Below, one piece after another: positions 13,601 through 20,533 of a stretch of DNA of 20,534 nt. The translations under genes were made by a program, and so were the position numbers. The first letter of the stretch is position 1. Every line of letters begins with the position of its first letter. Source of the DNA: a virus; IMG/VR virus record IMGVR_UViG_3300013137_000133, positions 1-20,534 of that record. One strand, given 5' to 3'. Below the pieces are notes generated by a model. The model worked only from the letters and a program-made list of their open reading frames with translations. It did not search any database and was not told where the DNA came from.

Positions 13601-14373
13601 GATGCCGTCTTTCCCAGGACCCGGATCGACTTCGGGTCCCTGGCGCCGTAAAGGCGTTTCGTCAAGTTTTCCGCCTTGTTGACTGCCACGTCGATCATCT
13701 TGCCGCTGATCGTTCCGGTGGCGTTCGTCCGGCAGGCCTCTTCCAGGGTGAGCAGGTACCCGACCAGGTACCGGAAATCTCCCTCGATGTAGCGGCCGAG
13801 CAGCTCCGCCGCCTCATGACCGATGGCCAGGCCGGTCCATTCCTTGGCGATCATGATGATTTCCGGCGTCGATACCGGCTGAAACTCGACAATTCCGGCT
13901 GGGAGTATCCGGCTAAAGAAGTGGCCGTGTTTCTGGAGCTTGCCGTGGATCGATTCCATGCCGATCAGGATGATCGGGACCCGGGTCGCGTCGTGAACGT
14001 CCTTGATGATGTTCAGCATCCGGCCGCCGGCATTGAACAGGTAGTCCGCCTCATCGATAAAAAGCGGCTTGCCCCAGCGCCGGAAGCCGTTGATGACCTG
14101 GTCGCAGAGCCGGTCGAGGCGGTAGACCGGGTCGCCGACCTTGGCGATCGCGCACATCTCCTCCAGGAGGCGGCGCGTGTTCCAGGTTTCCATCATCCGG
14201 ACATAAAAGGTGTCCGACTGGCCGTAGAAGGCCTCGACGACCTCCGTCTTTCCATAGCCCCACTTGCCATAGATCAGCCCCAGGCCGGCGAGGGAAGGGT
14301 CGCGGTGGACCAGGGCGTCAACCGCTGCCGTCACTTTGTTGTAATTGTCGGTCCGGATAAAGGTCTTATTCAT
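13597..14373 (-). CDS. B: Mu B-like AAA+ transposition activator
   Basis: This 258-residue ATPase has Walker A 'GKWGYGKT' (36-43) and Walker B 'PLFIDEAD' (103-110), followed by sensor-type 'VPIILIGMESI'. In Mu, B forms ATP-dependent filaments on target DNA, selects target sites, stimulates A, and gives target immunity. The N-terminal helix-turn-helix domain of Mu B (312 residues) is absent: the P-loop starts at residue 36. The gene overlaps A by ATGA, and the two are surely co-expressed. Confidence 0.92.
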   Translation of the reverse strand: MNKTFIRTDNYNKVTAAVDALVHRDPSLAGLGLIYGKWGYGKTEVVEAFYGQSDTFYVRMMETWNTRRLLEEMCAIAKVGDPVYRLDRLCDQVINGFRRWGKPLFIDEADYLFNAGGRMLNIIKDVHDATRVPIILIGMESIHGKLQKHGHFFSRILPAGIVEFQPVSTPEIIMIAKEWTGLAIGHEAAELLGRYIEGDFRYLVGYLLTLEEACRTNATGTISGKMIDVAVNKAENLTKRLYGARDPKSIRVLGKTAS

Positions 14374-16754
14374 CGTTGCCCTCCTGCCAGGTATTTTTCG
14401 TAGTCGAGGTGTGCGTCGTATAACTGTTTGGATTCCAGATACATCTGTGATGATTCAAACTCTTCCCGGAACGTCTGCTGCGCCGGGGTCAGCTCGCGGC
14501 CGCGGGCCAGCTTCGGGATGATCTGCCCCCGATACCGGTCGGGCCGGGTGATAAAAACGAGCTCGTCGTACGGGTCGATCGAGGGAAGGGGAGGGGGCTC
14601 GGCGGTGCTGTCCGGACTACTGTCCATTTGTACAGTATCCGGCATCTCCATCGCCTCCCCCTGAGTCAGGGCCAGCAGGGCCGCGGTTTCGTCGCCGGCC
14701 TCGGCCTCGGCCTCGGCTGCCGCCGCCTCAAACACCCGGATTTTCGCCTTTGCGTCCCGCTTCTGGAGGGCGGCGATCCTCAGCTTGTCGATCATGGCCG
14801 GATCGTTCGGCGTCACAAAGGAGGCCCGATTCAAGGGTCTGCCGTCGCAGACGTATTTCCCGTCCCGGTAGATCCGGAGCGTCTTGTAATCGAAGTCGTA
14901 GAAGACCGCGACCCGGGTTCCGATCAGGATATTGAGTACCCTGGCGCCCTGGAGGTTCACGGGCACGGCCAGCTCGAACTCGCGGCCGTTTAAGTTGAAG
15001 CCCCAGTTGTGGACCGTCACGTTTTCCTTTTTCATGAGCGCGAAGTCGAGCAGGGCCGGTTCCACGGTCGAAGGCTCCGGCATCATGGAGGTAAACGCCT
15101 CGGTCGGGGTCATGCCGTTCATGCCGTGGCCCCGGTGGCGCGTCTTGTGATAGACGTTCACGACCCAGTCGTAGAACCGGGAACAGAATTCCTCCAGGGT
15201 GAGGATCGCGTTCCCGGACCGCAGCTCAAAGGCGAGCTTCTCCGGACGCTGCTCGTGGCCTGAGCCGCACCACCCGGGAAGCTCCCGGGAAAAGGACTGC
15301 ACCAGGGTCCGGTGGAACCGCTCGACCGGCTTTGCCCAAGGGTGGTAAACCGTCGCGTAGCGCTGGCCGATCCCCAGGCGGGCATAGACGCCGCCCACCC
15401 GCACGCCCTTGACCTGGTGCGCGCGATCCCCGCGCTTCTTCACCCAGATCTCCTCTTCCGCGTCGTACTCCAGGTCGATATAGAAGGGGTCGATCCCCAG
15501 GGCCGCGTAGCGCTCCATGATGTCCGGATAATCGATCTTGCCGATGGCGATCTCCTCGCCATTCAAGTATTTGGATTTATAATCCTTTCCATTGTCGATG
15601 TAGACGGAGGAGGGGAGGCCGTGCTGGGGGAAGTTCGGGTCGTTTTTCGGCATGATGGCATGATGCAGGGCCATCGCGATCGTCCGGGAGTTCGGGGCAA
15701 AGGAGATGCACCATCCCATGAGCGAGCGGGTGCGCATGTCCATCCAGGAGGTCAGCCAGGGCCGCCGATAGTTCCATCCGCCCTTGCCGTTGGGCAGCTT
15801 CACAAAGACATCGAAGATGTGATGATCGCCGCAGGACATGAAAAGCGGCGAGATCTCGTCATAGTTGCGCAGGATCTTGACCAGCCGGTCGGCCTCGAAG
15901 GCCTTTTCCCCATGCCGCGCCAGGGTGGCCGTGGATGGGTCGAGGCGGTTCAGGTAATTGAGCATCGTGGCGTAGGTGCCTGTCTTCCATCCCTTTTCCT
16001 GGGCCATCTTGAGGGTGAGCTCATAGACCTGGGATTTGTTGCGCATCTCCCCGGAGGCGTACAAAGACATGGCGTAGACCACGGCGTCGCTGTCATAGGC
16101 GACCACCCGGTCTTTCGTCCGTCCGTGCTTAGGCGCGAGCGCCCGGATCTGGGCCATGATGGTGTCGCGCCCTTCGGCTTGGGCCTCCTTGATGGCCGCG
16201 TCGGCCTTCTGCAGGTAGCGCAGCAGGCTGTGGGGGTGGCAATCGACGCTCTTGGCGTACTCGTTCAGCGCGGCGTCGCGGCCCCGGCCTGCCTTGCCCC
16301 TGATCTCGCGCACCCGGTTGACCAGGAGCAGGATGTCATAGCCCTTGTTGCGGCAGGATTCGGCCAGGTCGTTCCAGGAATCTGCCTCGTAGGAGATCGG
16401 GGCGACATCCCCGACGATGCTGCGCATGGTTGGTGGCAAGGAAGGGGGGCGGACAGCCGGGACCGGCGCCGGGGAGTCGCCGGCATCCCCGTTGATTCCC
16501 CCTTCCTTATTATATATGTCACTTTCAGGGGAGGGGAGGGCGGTTGACGTATCCTTATTATATGTGGGTGGATGGGCGACCAGCCAGCGGTTCTGAAAGT
16601 CCGCCGGGAAGCTGTGCAGGAGGTATTCGTACCGCTTGCCGGCCCGGATCCGGGCGACGGAGCGCTTTTTGATCCACTTGTCGGCTGCTTGCTGGGTTAC
16701 TCCCAGAACGCCCTTGACATCGTTGATGGTCAATGTCTGTTCGCCGTCCGCCAT
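14370..16754 (-). CDS. A: Mu A-like DDE transposase
   Basis: This 794-residue transposase cuts and joins the phage ends for integration and replicative transposition. The N-terminal 'LTINDVKGVLGVTQQAADKW' (8-27) resembles the Mu A/repressor DNA-binding domain that reads the internal enhancer. The end-binding region spans about 125-270. The RNase H-fold core has D310 ('CGDHHIFDVF'), D387 ('VYIDNGKDYK') and E478 ('WAKPVERFHRT'), and a beta-barrel domain follows at about 575-640. It is longer than Mu A (663) through a Pro/Ser-rich linker (62-110) and a C-terminal Ala/Glu-rich insert (675-725) before the B-contacting tail. The gene starts 9 bases after the preceding stop. Confidence 0.95.
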   Translation of the reverse strand: MADGEQTLTINDVKGVLGVTQQAADKWIKKRSVARIRAGKRYEYLLHSFPADFQNRWLVAHPPTYNKDTSTALPSPESDIYNKEGGINGDAGDSPAPVPAVRPPSLPPTMRSIVGDVAPISYEADSWNDLAESCRNKGYDILLLVNRVREIRGKAGRGRDAALNEYAKSVDCHPHSLLRYLQKADAAIKEAQAEGRDTIMAQIRALAPKHGRTKDRVVAYDSDAVVYAMSLYASGEMRNKSQVYELTLKMAQEKGWKTGTYATMLNYLNRLDPSTATLARHGEKAFEADRLVKILRNYDEISPLFMSCGDHHIFDVFVKLPNGKGGWNYRRPWLTSWMDMRTRSLMGWCISFAPNSRTIAMALHHAIMPKNDPNFPQHGLPSSVYIDNGKDYKSKYLNGEEIAIGKIDYPDIMERYAALGIDPFYIDLEYDAEEEIWVKKRGDRAHQVKGVRVGGVYARLGIGQRYATVYHPWAKPVERFHRTLVQSFSRELPGWCGSGHEQRPEKLAFELRSGNAILTLEEFCSRFYDWVVNVYHKTRHRGHGMNGMTPTEAFTSMMPEPSTVEPALLDFALMKKENVTVHNWGFNLNGREFELAVPVNLQGARVLNILIGTRVAVFYDFDYKTLRIYRDGKYVCDGRPLNRASFVTPNDPAMIDKLRIAALQKRDAKAKIRVFEAAAAEAEAEAGDETAALLALTQGEAMEMPDTVQMDSSPDSTAEPPPLPSIDPYDELVFITRPDRYRGQIIPKLARGRELTPAQQTFREEFESSQMYLESKQLYDAHLDYEKYLAGGQR

Positions 16755-16763
16755 CGTCGCCCC

Positions 16764-17213
16764 CTACAGCCGGTTCCAGTGCGGGAAATCGACCCGATCC
16801 GCCAGCTCCAGCGCCAGCCCTTCGGCCCGCCCCGGATCGGCAACGCCCTTTTCGTACCACATCACCTCGACGCGCCCGCCGGATAGATCTGCGATTTCGG
16901 CCAAGGGAACGATGACCTTGGCGAATCCGACCTTGTCGGCCCCCTCGAACCCGTCGGCAACCATTGCCAAGCCGACCAGGCCTTCGGGTGTCACCTCGCC
17001 TTTCGTCTCCATGAAAAAGCCTTCCCAGCATCCGTCTTCTCCGCGGAATTCGTCGCTATACCGATCCGGCATCGGGATCCCGGGACGGCAAGTGAAGCTG
17101 AGCGTCACAGTGCCCGTGTCGCTGCGGTCGGCGTATGATTTCAGCCGCTGCCCGATGTTTTTCGCAGAGAAATTTCGCAGGATCACTTTCCGCGTCGCGC
17201 TTACCCTCTTCAT
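16764..17213 (-). CDS. Hypothetical early protein upstream of A
   Basis: This 149-residue protein has a mostly beta-type pattern ('TVTLSFTCRPG', 'GRVEVMWYEKG') with a central 'EDGCWEGFFMETKGEVTPEG'. No motif or family recognised. It lies between an equally unknown gene (4-base gap) and A (9-base gap) in the early operon, the place where Mu-like phages carry lineage-specific genes. Base composition and the tight spacing support a real gene. Confidence 0.72.
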   Translation of the reverse strand: MKRVSATRKVILRNFSAKNIGQRLKSYADRSDTGTVTLSFTCRPGIPMPDRYSDEFRGEDGCWEGFFMETKGEVTPEGLVGLAMVADGFEGADKVGFAKVIVPLAEIADLSGGRVEVMWYEKGVADPGRAEGLALELADRVDFPHWNRL

Positions 17214-17217
17214 GGCC

Positions 17218-17694
17218 TCATCCCTCCTCGCCGCTCTCCATCGCCTCCAGGAGAGCCGTTTTTTTCATCCTTCGCTTCTGGATCTCGTGGATTGCCTCTT
17301 CGTCCCGGCGGATGTCGGCGCGCAGGGCGTCCGGTCCCGCCATGACAAACACCTTTGCCGACTGTCCGAGCATGACCAGCGGCCCGGTTTGGCCGGTCGC
17401 TTCACAGTACGCCGGCAGGAAGATGGCCGGAAATCGATGCTGTTCCTTGCTTTCCGCCGTCCAGGAGTCGAGCATCGTCTTGGTGATGTCCTGCCCGACC
17501 AGCTCCGACATCCGGGCCGCCACCTGGTAGCGGGACGACGGGCATGCCTTCAGCGCCCTGGAAATCTCCTCGCGGAAGGCCTTGTCGATGTCGTAGCTGC
17601 CCGGGGATGGGGATGATGGGACGACGGCGATCTCCCGGATCGCGTCGAAAATGGAAAGCTGGTTAATGTCTATTCTTTTTCGCTGTTTAGGCAT
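17218..17694 (-). CDS. Hypothetical early protein after Ner
   Basis: This 158-residue protein includes 'YDIDKAFREEISRALKACPS' and 'SRYQVAARMSELVGQDITKT', which looks like a helix-turn-helix type region, then 'HRFPAIFLPAYCEATGQTGP' and a C-terminal coiled helix ('DEEAIHEIQKRRMKKTALLE'). The central part recalls a conserved early protein of Mu-like phages sitting between ner and A. Function unknown; DNA binding is plausible. The ribosome site is weak (AGGTC), and an AT-rich palindrome lies just upstream at 17714-17727. Confidence 0.75.
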   Translation of the reverse strand: MPKQRKRIDINQLSIFDAIREIAVVPSSPSPGSYDIDKAFREEISRALKACPSSRYQVAARMSELVGQDITKTMLDSWTAESKEQHRFPAIFLPAYCEATGQTGPLVMLGQSAKVFVMAGPDALRADIRRDEEAIHEIQKRRMKKTALLEAMESGEEG

Positions 17695-17713
17695 TGACTT
17701 TGACCTGAAATTA

Positions 17714-17727
17714 GATTATTAATAATC
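17714..17727. promoter_or_regulatory. AT-rich perfect palindrome GATTATTAATAATC
   Basis: A 14-base perfect palindrome lies in the 79-base gap between the Ner-like gene and the next early gene, 20 bases before the latter's ATG. It stands out in a GC-rich region. An operator for Ner, the repressor or the neighbouring protein is likely. Confidence 0.45.
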
Positions 17728-17773
17728 CTAAATAAGGAACCCGGCAGGTCGGCGCAAGAGGCGATGCCGTTCC

Positions 17774-18013
17774 CTATGCTGCTTCATCCTTGACCCGACG
17801 TTTGCGCCGGTAGGTCTTGCAGTAGTGCTCCGGGAAGACAACCATCCGGTCCCGCCCGATCGCATCCGCCACCGCCCGCATGATCCGATCGGACTGGAGC
17901 CGCTTTGCGATCACGCTCGACACGGACATATCGGAACAGCCGAGATCGATCGCGATGGATTTCTGGGAGATGCCTTTTTTCTTGAGTTCGTATTGGATGT
18001 CTATGGGTTGCAT
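17774..18013 (-). CDS. ner: Ner-like early repressor (Nlp/Ner HTH)
   Basis: This 79-residue basic protein matches the Mu Ner family: 'IDIQYELKKKGISQKSIAID' then 'LGCSDMSVSSVIAKRLQSDR' and 'IMRAVADAIGR', a lambda-repressor-like helix-turn-helix. In Mu, Ner turns down both the early operon and the repressor promoter after induction. AAGGAG lies 6 bases before the ATG. It is the first gene of the minus-strand early operon and is divergent from the repressor side. Confidence 0.88.
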   Translation of the reverse strand: MQPIDIQYELKKKGISQKSIAIDLGCSDMSVSSVIAKRLQSDRIMRAVADAIGRDRMVVFPEHYCKTYRRKRRVKDEAA

Positions 18014-18168
18014 GGGTTTTCTCCTTTAAGAGGAAATGCGGGCCAGTAAGTCATGAAAGTCCTGACACATGGTCAGTTTGTGGCCTTCCCGGTCTCTGAA
18101 ATTGCACCAATCGAAGTGGCGGATGATGTCATTTTTTGAAGCTGTCGAAACATCAAAGGGGGTTTTAG
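18014..18168. other. Divergent control region between ner and the plus-strand repressor side
   Basis: This 155-base gap should hold the early promoter. It contains a 5-base inverted repeat CTGAC-acatg-GTCAG (18062-18076) but no clear sigma-70 promoter. On the minus strand a frame through it encodes 'HFDWCNFRDREGHKLTMCQD' ending at 18026; this looks protein-like and may be the remnant of a gene once placed before ner. Confidence 0.35.
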
Positions 18169-18525
18169 ATGACGATCGAGAAATACGAAGCCGAGGCGAT
18201 GATAGAAACCGCCTTAAAGGCCGTGCAGAAACAATATGTGATTCCATTGGCGCTCGCCCTTGAGACATTGACTCGCGTTCTATGTGTCCGGAATCCAGAC
18301 CTTTCCGTAACAATTTCCGATATCCTAAAGAACCAAGCAGGAAATTGTCGCGAGAATGACGCCGCCGGGTTTGTTTTTCTTGAATACCTGGCAGAGAGGG
18401 CTGCCTCTCCGGAAAAGTCGCTTCCAGGCGATGGCGATATTCCTCTCCGTACTTCTTTATGGGTAGTTGATGGAGGGGAAGGTAAGAATCCAGATAAAGG
18501 GAAAGGCTCTCATACGTCGAAATAG
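18169..18525 (+). CDS. Small hypothetical protein upstream of the repressor
   Basis: This 118-residue protein has a helical N-terminal half ('YEAEAMIETALKAVQKQYVI' then 'LALALETLTRVL') and a hydrophilic tail of lower quality ('GEGKNPDKGKGSHTSK'). GGGGG lies 6 bases before the ATG. It points toward the repressor gene, 135 bases away. A minus-strand frame (18026-18550) covers the same bases, but its product is rich in Arg/Ser and looks less like a protein in this stretch. No family recognised, and moderate doubt remains about which strand is coding. Confidence 0.5.
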   Translation: MTIEKYEAEAMIETALKAVQKQYVIPLALALETLTRVLCVRNPDLSVTISDILKNQAGNCRENDAAGFVFLEYLAERAASPEKSLPGDGDIPLRTSLWVVDGGEGKNPDKGKGSHTSK

Positions 18526-18641
18526 GGAGTGTTGCTCCTTCGCTGGCCATGACGTGCCTCCTTGATTTTGTTGGTTGGCGCCCTCCCCTGCTTCACCAGG
18601 GCTGGGCATTGTCTATTTCCGGAAATTTTATGGTTAATGAA

Positions 18642-18654
18642 TTATCAGTAATAA
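18642..18654. promoter_or_regulatory. AT-rich inverted repeat at the repressor start
   Basis: TTATcagtaATAA (4-base arms) lies 6 bases before the repressor ATG at 18661, within an AT-rich stretch that also holds a 10-base palindrome TTTCCGGAAA (18616-18625). TAATAA at 18649-18654 could act as a -10 that puts the transcript start at the ATG; no Shine-Dalgarno is visible. Promoter and operator roles are tentative. Confidence 0.35.
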
Positions 18655-18660
18655 CGGTAT

Positions 18661-19404
18661 ATGTCAAGAGAAAAAACTGTACAAGCTGAATTATTTTCAG
18701 ATCGCCTAAGGCTGCTAATGATTTCTTTAGGATATCAAAATAGGCAGGATGCCAAGTTTGCGAGGCATATCGAATTTAGCACCGGATTTTTGAACGATAT
18801 TTTAAATAAAAAATCAGGACCTTCGGTTGATTTGATCGCTTGCATCATGAAGAAATTCCCAGACGCCAACATCCGCTGGCTACTGACGGGTGAAGGTGAT
18901 CCCATCATCAAGACGCCCGACATCGTGATCGAGGCCCACCCCAGGGTGATCCCTCTCGGCGAAAATATCCCCACGCCTTCCCAGGATGACGAGGGAGAGT
19001 ATCTCGCCGTCCCTCTCGTGGAGGGAAAGATCGCTGCCGGCCCTGGCCGGATCGTCAAGGAGGACATCCATTCTTTTGTCTGGGTCTACCGGCCGGAGAT
19101 CGGCAAAAGGAAAAACCTGGTGGCGGTGCGGATCGGCGACCAGGAGAGGTCCATGCTGCCGACACTGCCACCGGGATGCATCCTTATTGTTGACAGGAAC
19201 GACAAGGAGATCTCCCGAAAGGGCATCTATGCCGTCCGGACGGGAAGCGACGAATGCGCGGTGAAGCGGGTCCACGTCTTCGACGGTCATGTCCTCCTTT
19301 TTTCAGACAACCCGGATTTTCCCCCCTTGATGGCGCCGACGACCGATGTCGATCAACTGGTGATCGGTCGGGTGATTTGGACATGGAAAAGCCTCATCCG
19401 CTGA
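18661..19404 (+). CDS. c: Lysogeny repressor, LexA/S24 self-cleaving type
   Basis: This 247-residue protein has an N-terminal helix-turn-helix region (about 12-75, 'SDRLRLLMISLGYQN', 'KFARHIEFSTGFLNDILNKK', 'ANIRWLLTGEGDP') and a C-terminal S24 peptidase domain. The cleavage site is likely Ala126-Gly127 ('EGKIAAGPGRI'). The catalytic Ser164 ('ERSMLPTLPPG') and Lys202 ('CAVKRV') have LexA-like spacing. It should hold the prophage silent and be inactivated by RecA after DNA damage, unlike the Mu c protein, which is not LexA-like. It is divergent from ner and is transcribed toward the left end. No Shine-Dalgarno precedes the ATG. Confidence 0.92.
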   Translation: MSREKTVQAELFSDRLRLLMISLGYQNRQDAKFARHIEFSTGFLNDILNKKSGPSVDLIACIMKKFPDANIRWLLTGEGDPIIKTPDIVIEAHPRVIPLGENIPTPSQDDEGEYLAVPLVEGKIAAGPGRIVKEDIHSFVWVYRPEIGKRKNLVAVRIGDQERSMLPTLPPGCILIVDRNDKEISRKGIYAVRTGSDECAVKRVHVFDGHVLLFSDNPDFPPLMAPTTDVDQLVIGRVIWTWKSLIR

Positions 19405-19409
19405 GCAAG

Positions 19410-19446
19410 GCCAAAATTTACCGGTAAGCCTTATTTGGCGGTTTTT
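19410..19446 (+). terminator. Possible terminator after the repressor
   Basis: GCCAAA (19410-19415) pairs with TTTGGC (19434-19439) and is followed by GG and six T (19441-19446). An inner palindrome TTACCGGTAA lies in the loop. The stem is short, so the call is weak. Confidence 0.35.
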
Positions 19447-19469
19447 TCGGTTTGGTTTTTGGGAATGGT

Positions 19470-19588
19470 GGTTGTAGTTGCAAAAAACGGCGTTTTCGAC
19501 ACTCTTAATAAAATCTTGAAGTTGCAAACTACAACCGGTTGTAGGAAATGGTTGTAGTTGCAGGCGGCCAACTACAACCACCTGCAAC
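19470..19588. repeat. Array of GGTTGTAG(TTGCA) operator-like repeats
   Basis: Six copies in alternating orientation lie between the repressor and the next gene: 19470-19482 (+), 19527-19536 (-), 19537-19544 (+), 19550-19562 (+), 19570-19579 (-), and a variant GGTTGCAG at 19581-19588 (-). Copies 2 and 3 make a perfect 16-base palindrome CTACAACCGGTTGTAG (19529-19544). Copies 4 and 5 make an 11-base inverted repeat with an 8-base spacer (19550-19579). The last ends 7 bases before the AGGAGG of the gene at 19608, so a bound protein should block that gene. Confidence 0.75.
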
Positions 19589-19607
19589 CACCCCAGGAGG
19601 TGATTTT

Positions 19608-20159
19608 ATGGCCTTAAATCTGACTCCGAAGGCGAGGGCACTCTTCGAGAAACGGCTCTCCATCACCAAAGCCTACGACACGGCCCGTCGCCAGGAGGAG
19701 CAACGCTGTCACATGTCAGGAGAGCGCTTCGACAAAAGGCCGTTTATTGACGAATTCGCCGCAGAGCACCAGGTGGCCACTGCAACCGTTTACCGATGGT
19801 GGGATGACTATAAGGAAGGAGGAGAGGACGCCCTGATACCAGGCTGGGGCAGGAATAAAGGGAAAACGATCATTGGGATCCGCTTTCCCCATCTCATGGA
19901 TCCATTGATCGTTCCTGGAAGATCTGACGGAGAGATCATTAAGGAGTTCCTTGCGTGCTGCGCGGCCGCCGGCGAGAAGCCGCCCTGCAGGCCCACCATC
20001 CGCACATATATAAAGGATAAGCGGGCAGCCGACGGGCAGCCCTACGCTCCTCCGAAACCGTTATCCAGGAAGGAATTGTCGGAAATGCTATCTTTCTCTC
20101 AGAAGGAAGTTGTGAATTTGCGCGACAAGATTAAGCAGTTGGGCGGCACAATGCCATGA
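19608..20159 (+). CDS. HTH protein resembling a transposase DNA-recognition region
   Basis: This 183-residue protein has no DDE catalytic core. Residues about 44-80 form a helix-turn-helix with 'EHQVATATVYRWWDDYKEGG' and 'DALIPGWGRNKGK', the pattern of the first DNA-binding unit of IS481/Mu A-type transposases. Residues about 105-140 ('SDGEIIKEFLACCAAAGEKP', 'RPTIRTYIKDK') look like the second unit. The end is a coiled helix ('SRKELSEMLSFSQKEVVNLR'). The ATG at 19608 with AGGAGG 7 bases before it is preferred over 19548. It lies between a repeat array and end-like sites, so it probably binds one of them. Frame analysis shows 15 more in-frame codons after its TGA. Confidence 0.72.
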   Translation: MALNLTPKARALFEKRLSITKAYDTARRQEEQRCHMSGERFDKRPFIDEFAAEHQVATATVYRWWDDYKEGGEDALIPGWGRNKGKTIIGIRFPHLMDPLIVPGRSDGEIIKEFLACCAAAGEKPPCRPTIRTYIKDKRAADGQPYAPPKPLSRKELSEMLSFSQKEVVNLRDKIKQLGGTMP

Positions 20160-20211
20160 GCCGAACTGACGACATTGCTTGAGGAGGTGAAGCAGGCCGA
20201 CGGATGATTTT

Positions 20212-20229
20212 TGTCGCAGAGTTCGTTTT
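20212..20229 (+). repeat. End-like site 1 (TGTCGCAGAGTTCGTTTT)
   Basis: First of three near-identical 18-base sites, 5 bases after the end of the extended frame of the HTH gene. Orientation is opposite to site 2. With site 2 it forms a 14-base perfect inverted repeat (TTTTGTCGCAGAGT / ACTCTGCGACAAAA). A transposase-binding site (Mu L2/L3 type) is inferred. Confidence 0.6.
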
Positions 20230-20259
20230 AATAACCTTTTTCGGTGGCGATTTTTTTAT

Positions 20260-20277
20260 AAAACCGACTCTGCGACA
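20260..20277 (-). repeat. End-like site 2; candidate left terminus of the prophage
   Basis: The minus strand reads TGTCGCAGAGTCGGTTTT from 20277 leftwards, so its TG points outward and its body points into the prophage, as expected for the outermost Mu A-type site at the left end. The terminus would be at or a few bases beyond 20277. The 5-base target duplication cannot be seen without the right end. Confidence 0.5.
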
Positions 20278-20405
20278 AAAGTGCATCTTTAATACGCCTC
20301 ATGTCGGTGCGGCCGCCAAAAATTTGTCAATTATATCTTTCCTGTGCAATCCCTCCATCCAAACACTTCCCGCCATATCCCGCCAAGTCCGTCATCAAAG
20401 TCACA

Positions 20406-20423
20406 TGTCGCAGAGTCCGTTTT
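20406..20423 (+). repeat. End-like site 3, opposite orientation
   Basis: TGTCGCAGAGTCCGTTTT on the plus strand, 128 bases beyond site 2. Its TG faces left and its body right, so it would be the outer site of an element lying to the right. It is 5 bases beyond the end of a minus-strand gene, as the right end of a Mu-like phage would be. Confidence 0.5.
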
Positions 20424-20428
20424 CCCTT

Positions 20429-20533
20429 TCACTTCTCCTGTATTTTTGAAAGCAGTTCCTCCCGTTTCAACTTTTTTGTGTGCAGATGGGCCACAAGGTC
20501 AAGAAAGGAGGGAAGGATGGCTTCCCCTTCGCC
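20429..20533 (-). CDS. C-terminus of an unidentified gene (runs off the right edge)
   Basis: An open minus-strand frame enters from the right edge and ends at the TGA at 20431-20429. Its 34 visible residues ('GEGEAILPSFLDLVAHLHTK' then 'KLKREELLSKIQEK') have a good helical pattern and a normal codon look, and the stop lies just before site 3. It could be a host gene or the last late gene of a second phage copy. The product cannot be named from this fragment. Confidence 0.5.
   Translation of the reverse strand, partial: GEGEAILPSFLDLVAHLHTKKLKREELLSKIQEK

Noticed and set aside
15312-16547. A 411-codon plus-strand frame
   Set aside because: It is antisense to the transposase core, which has all three DDE residues in frame; the antisense product has no recognisable domain.
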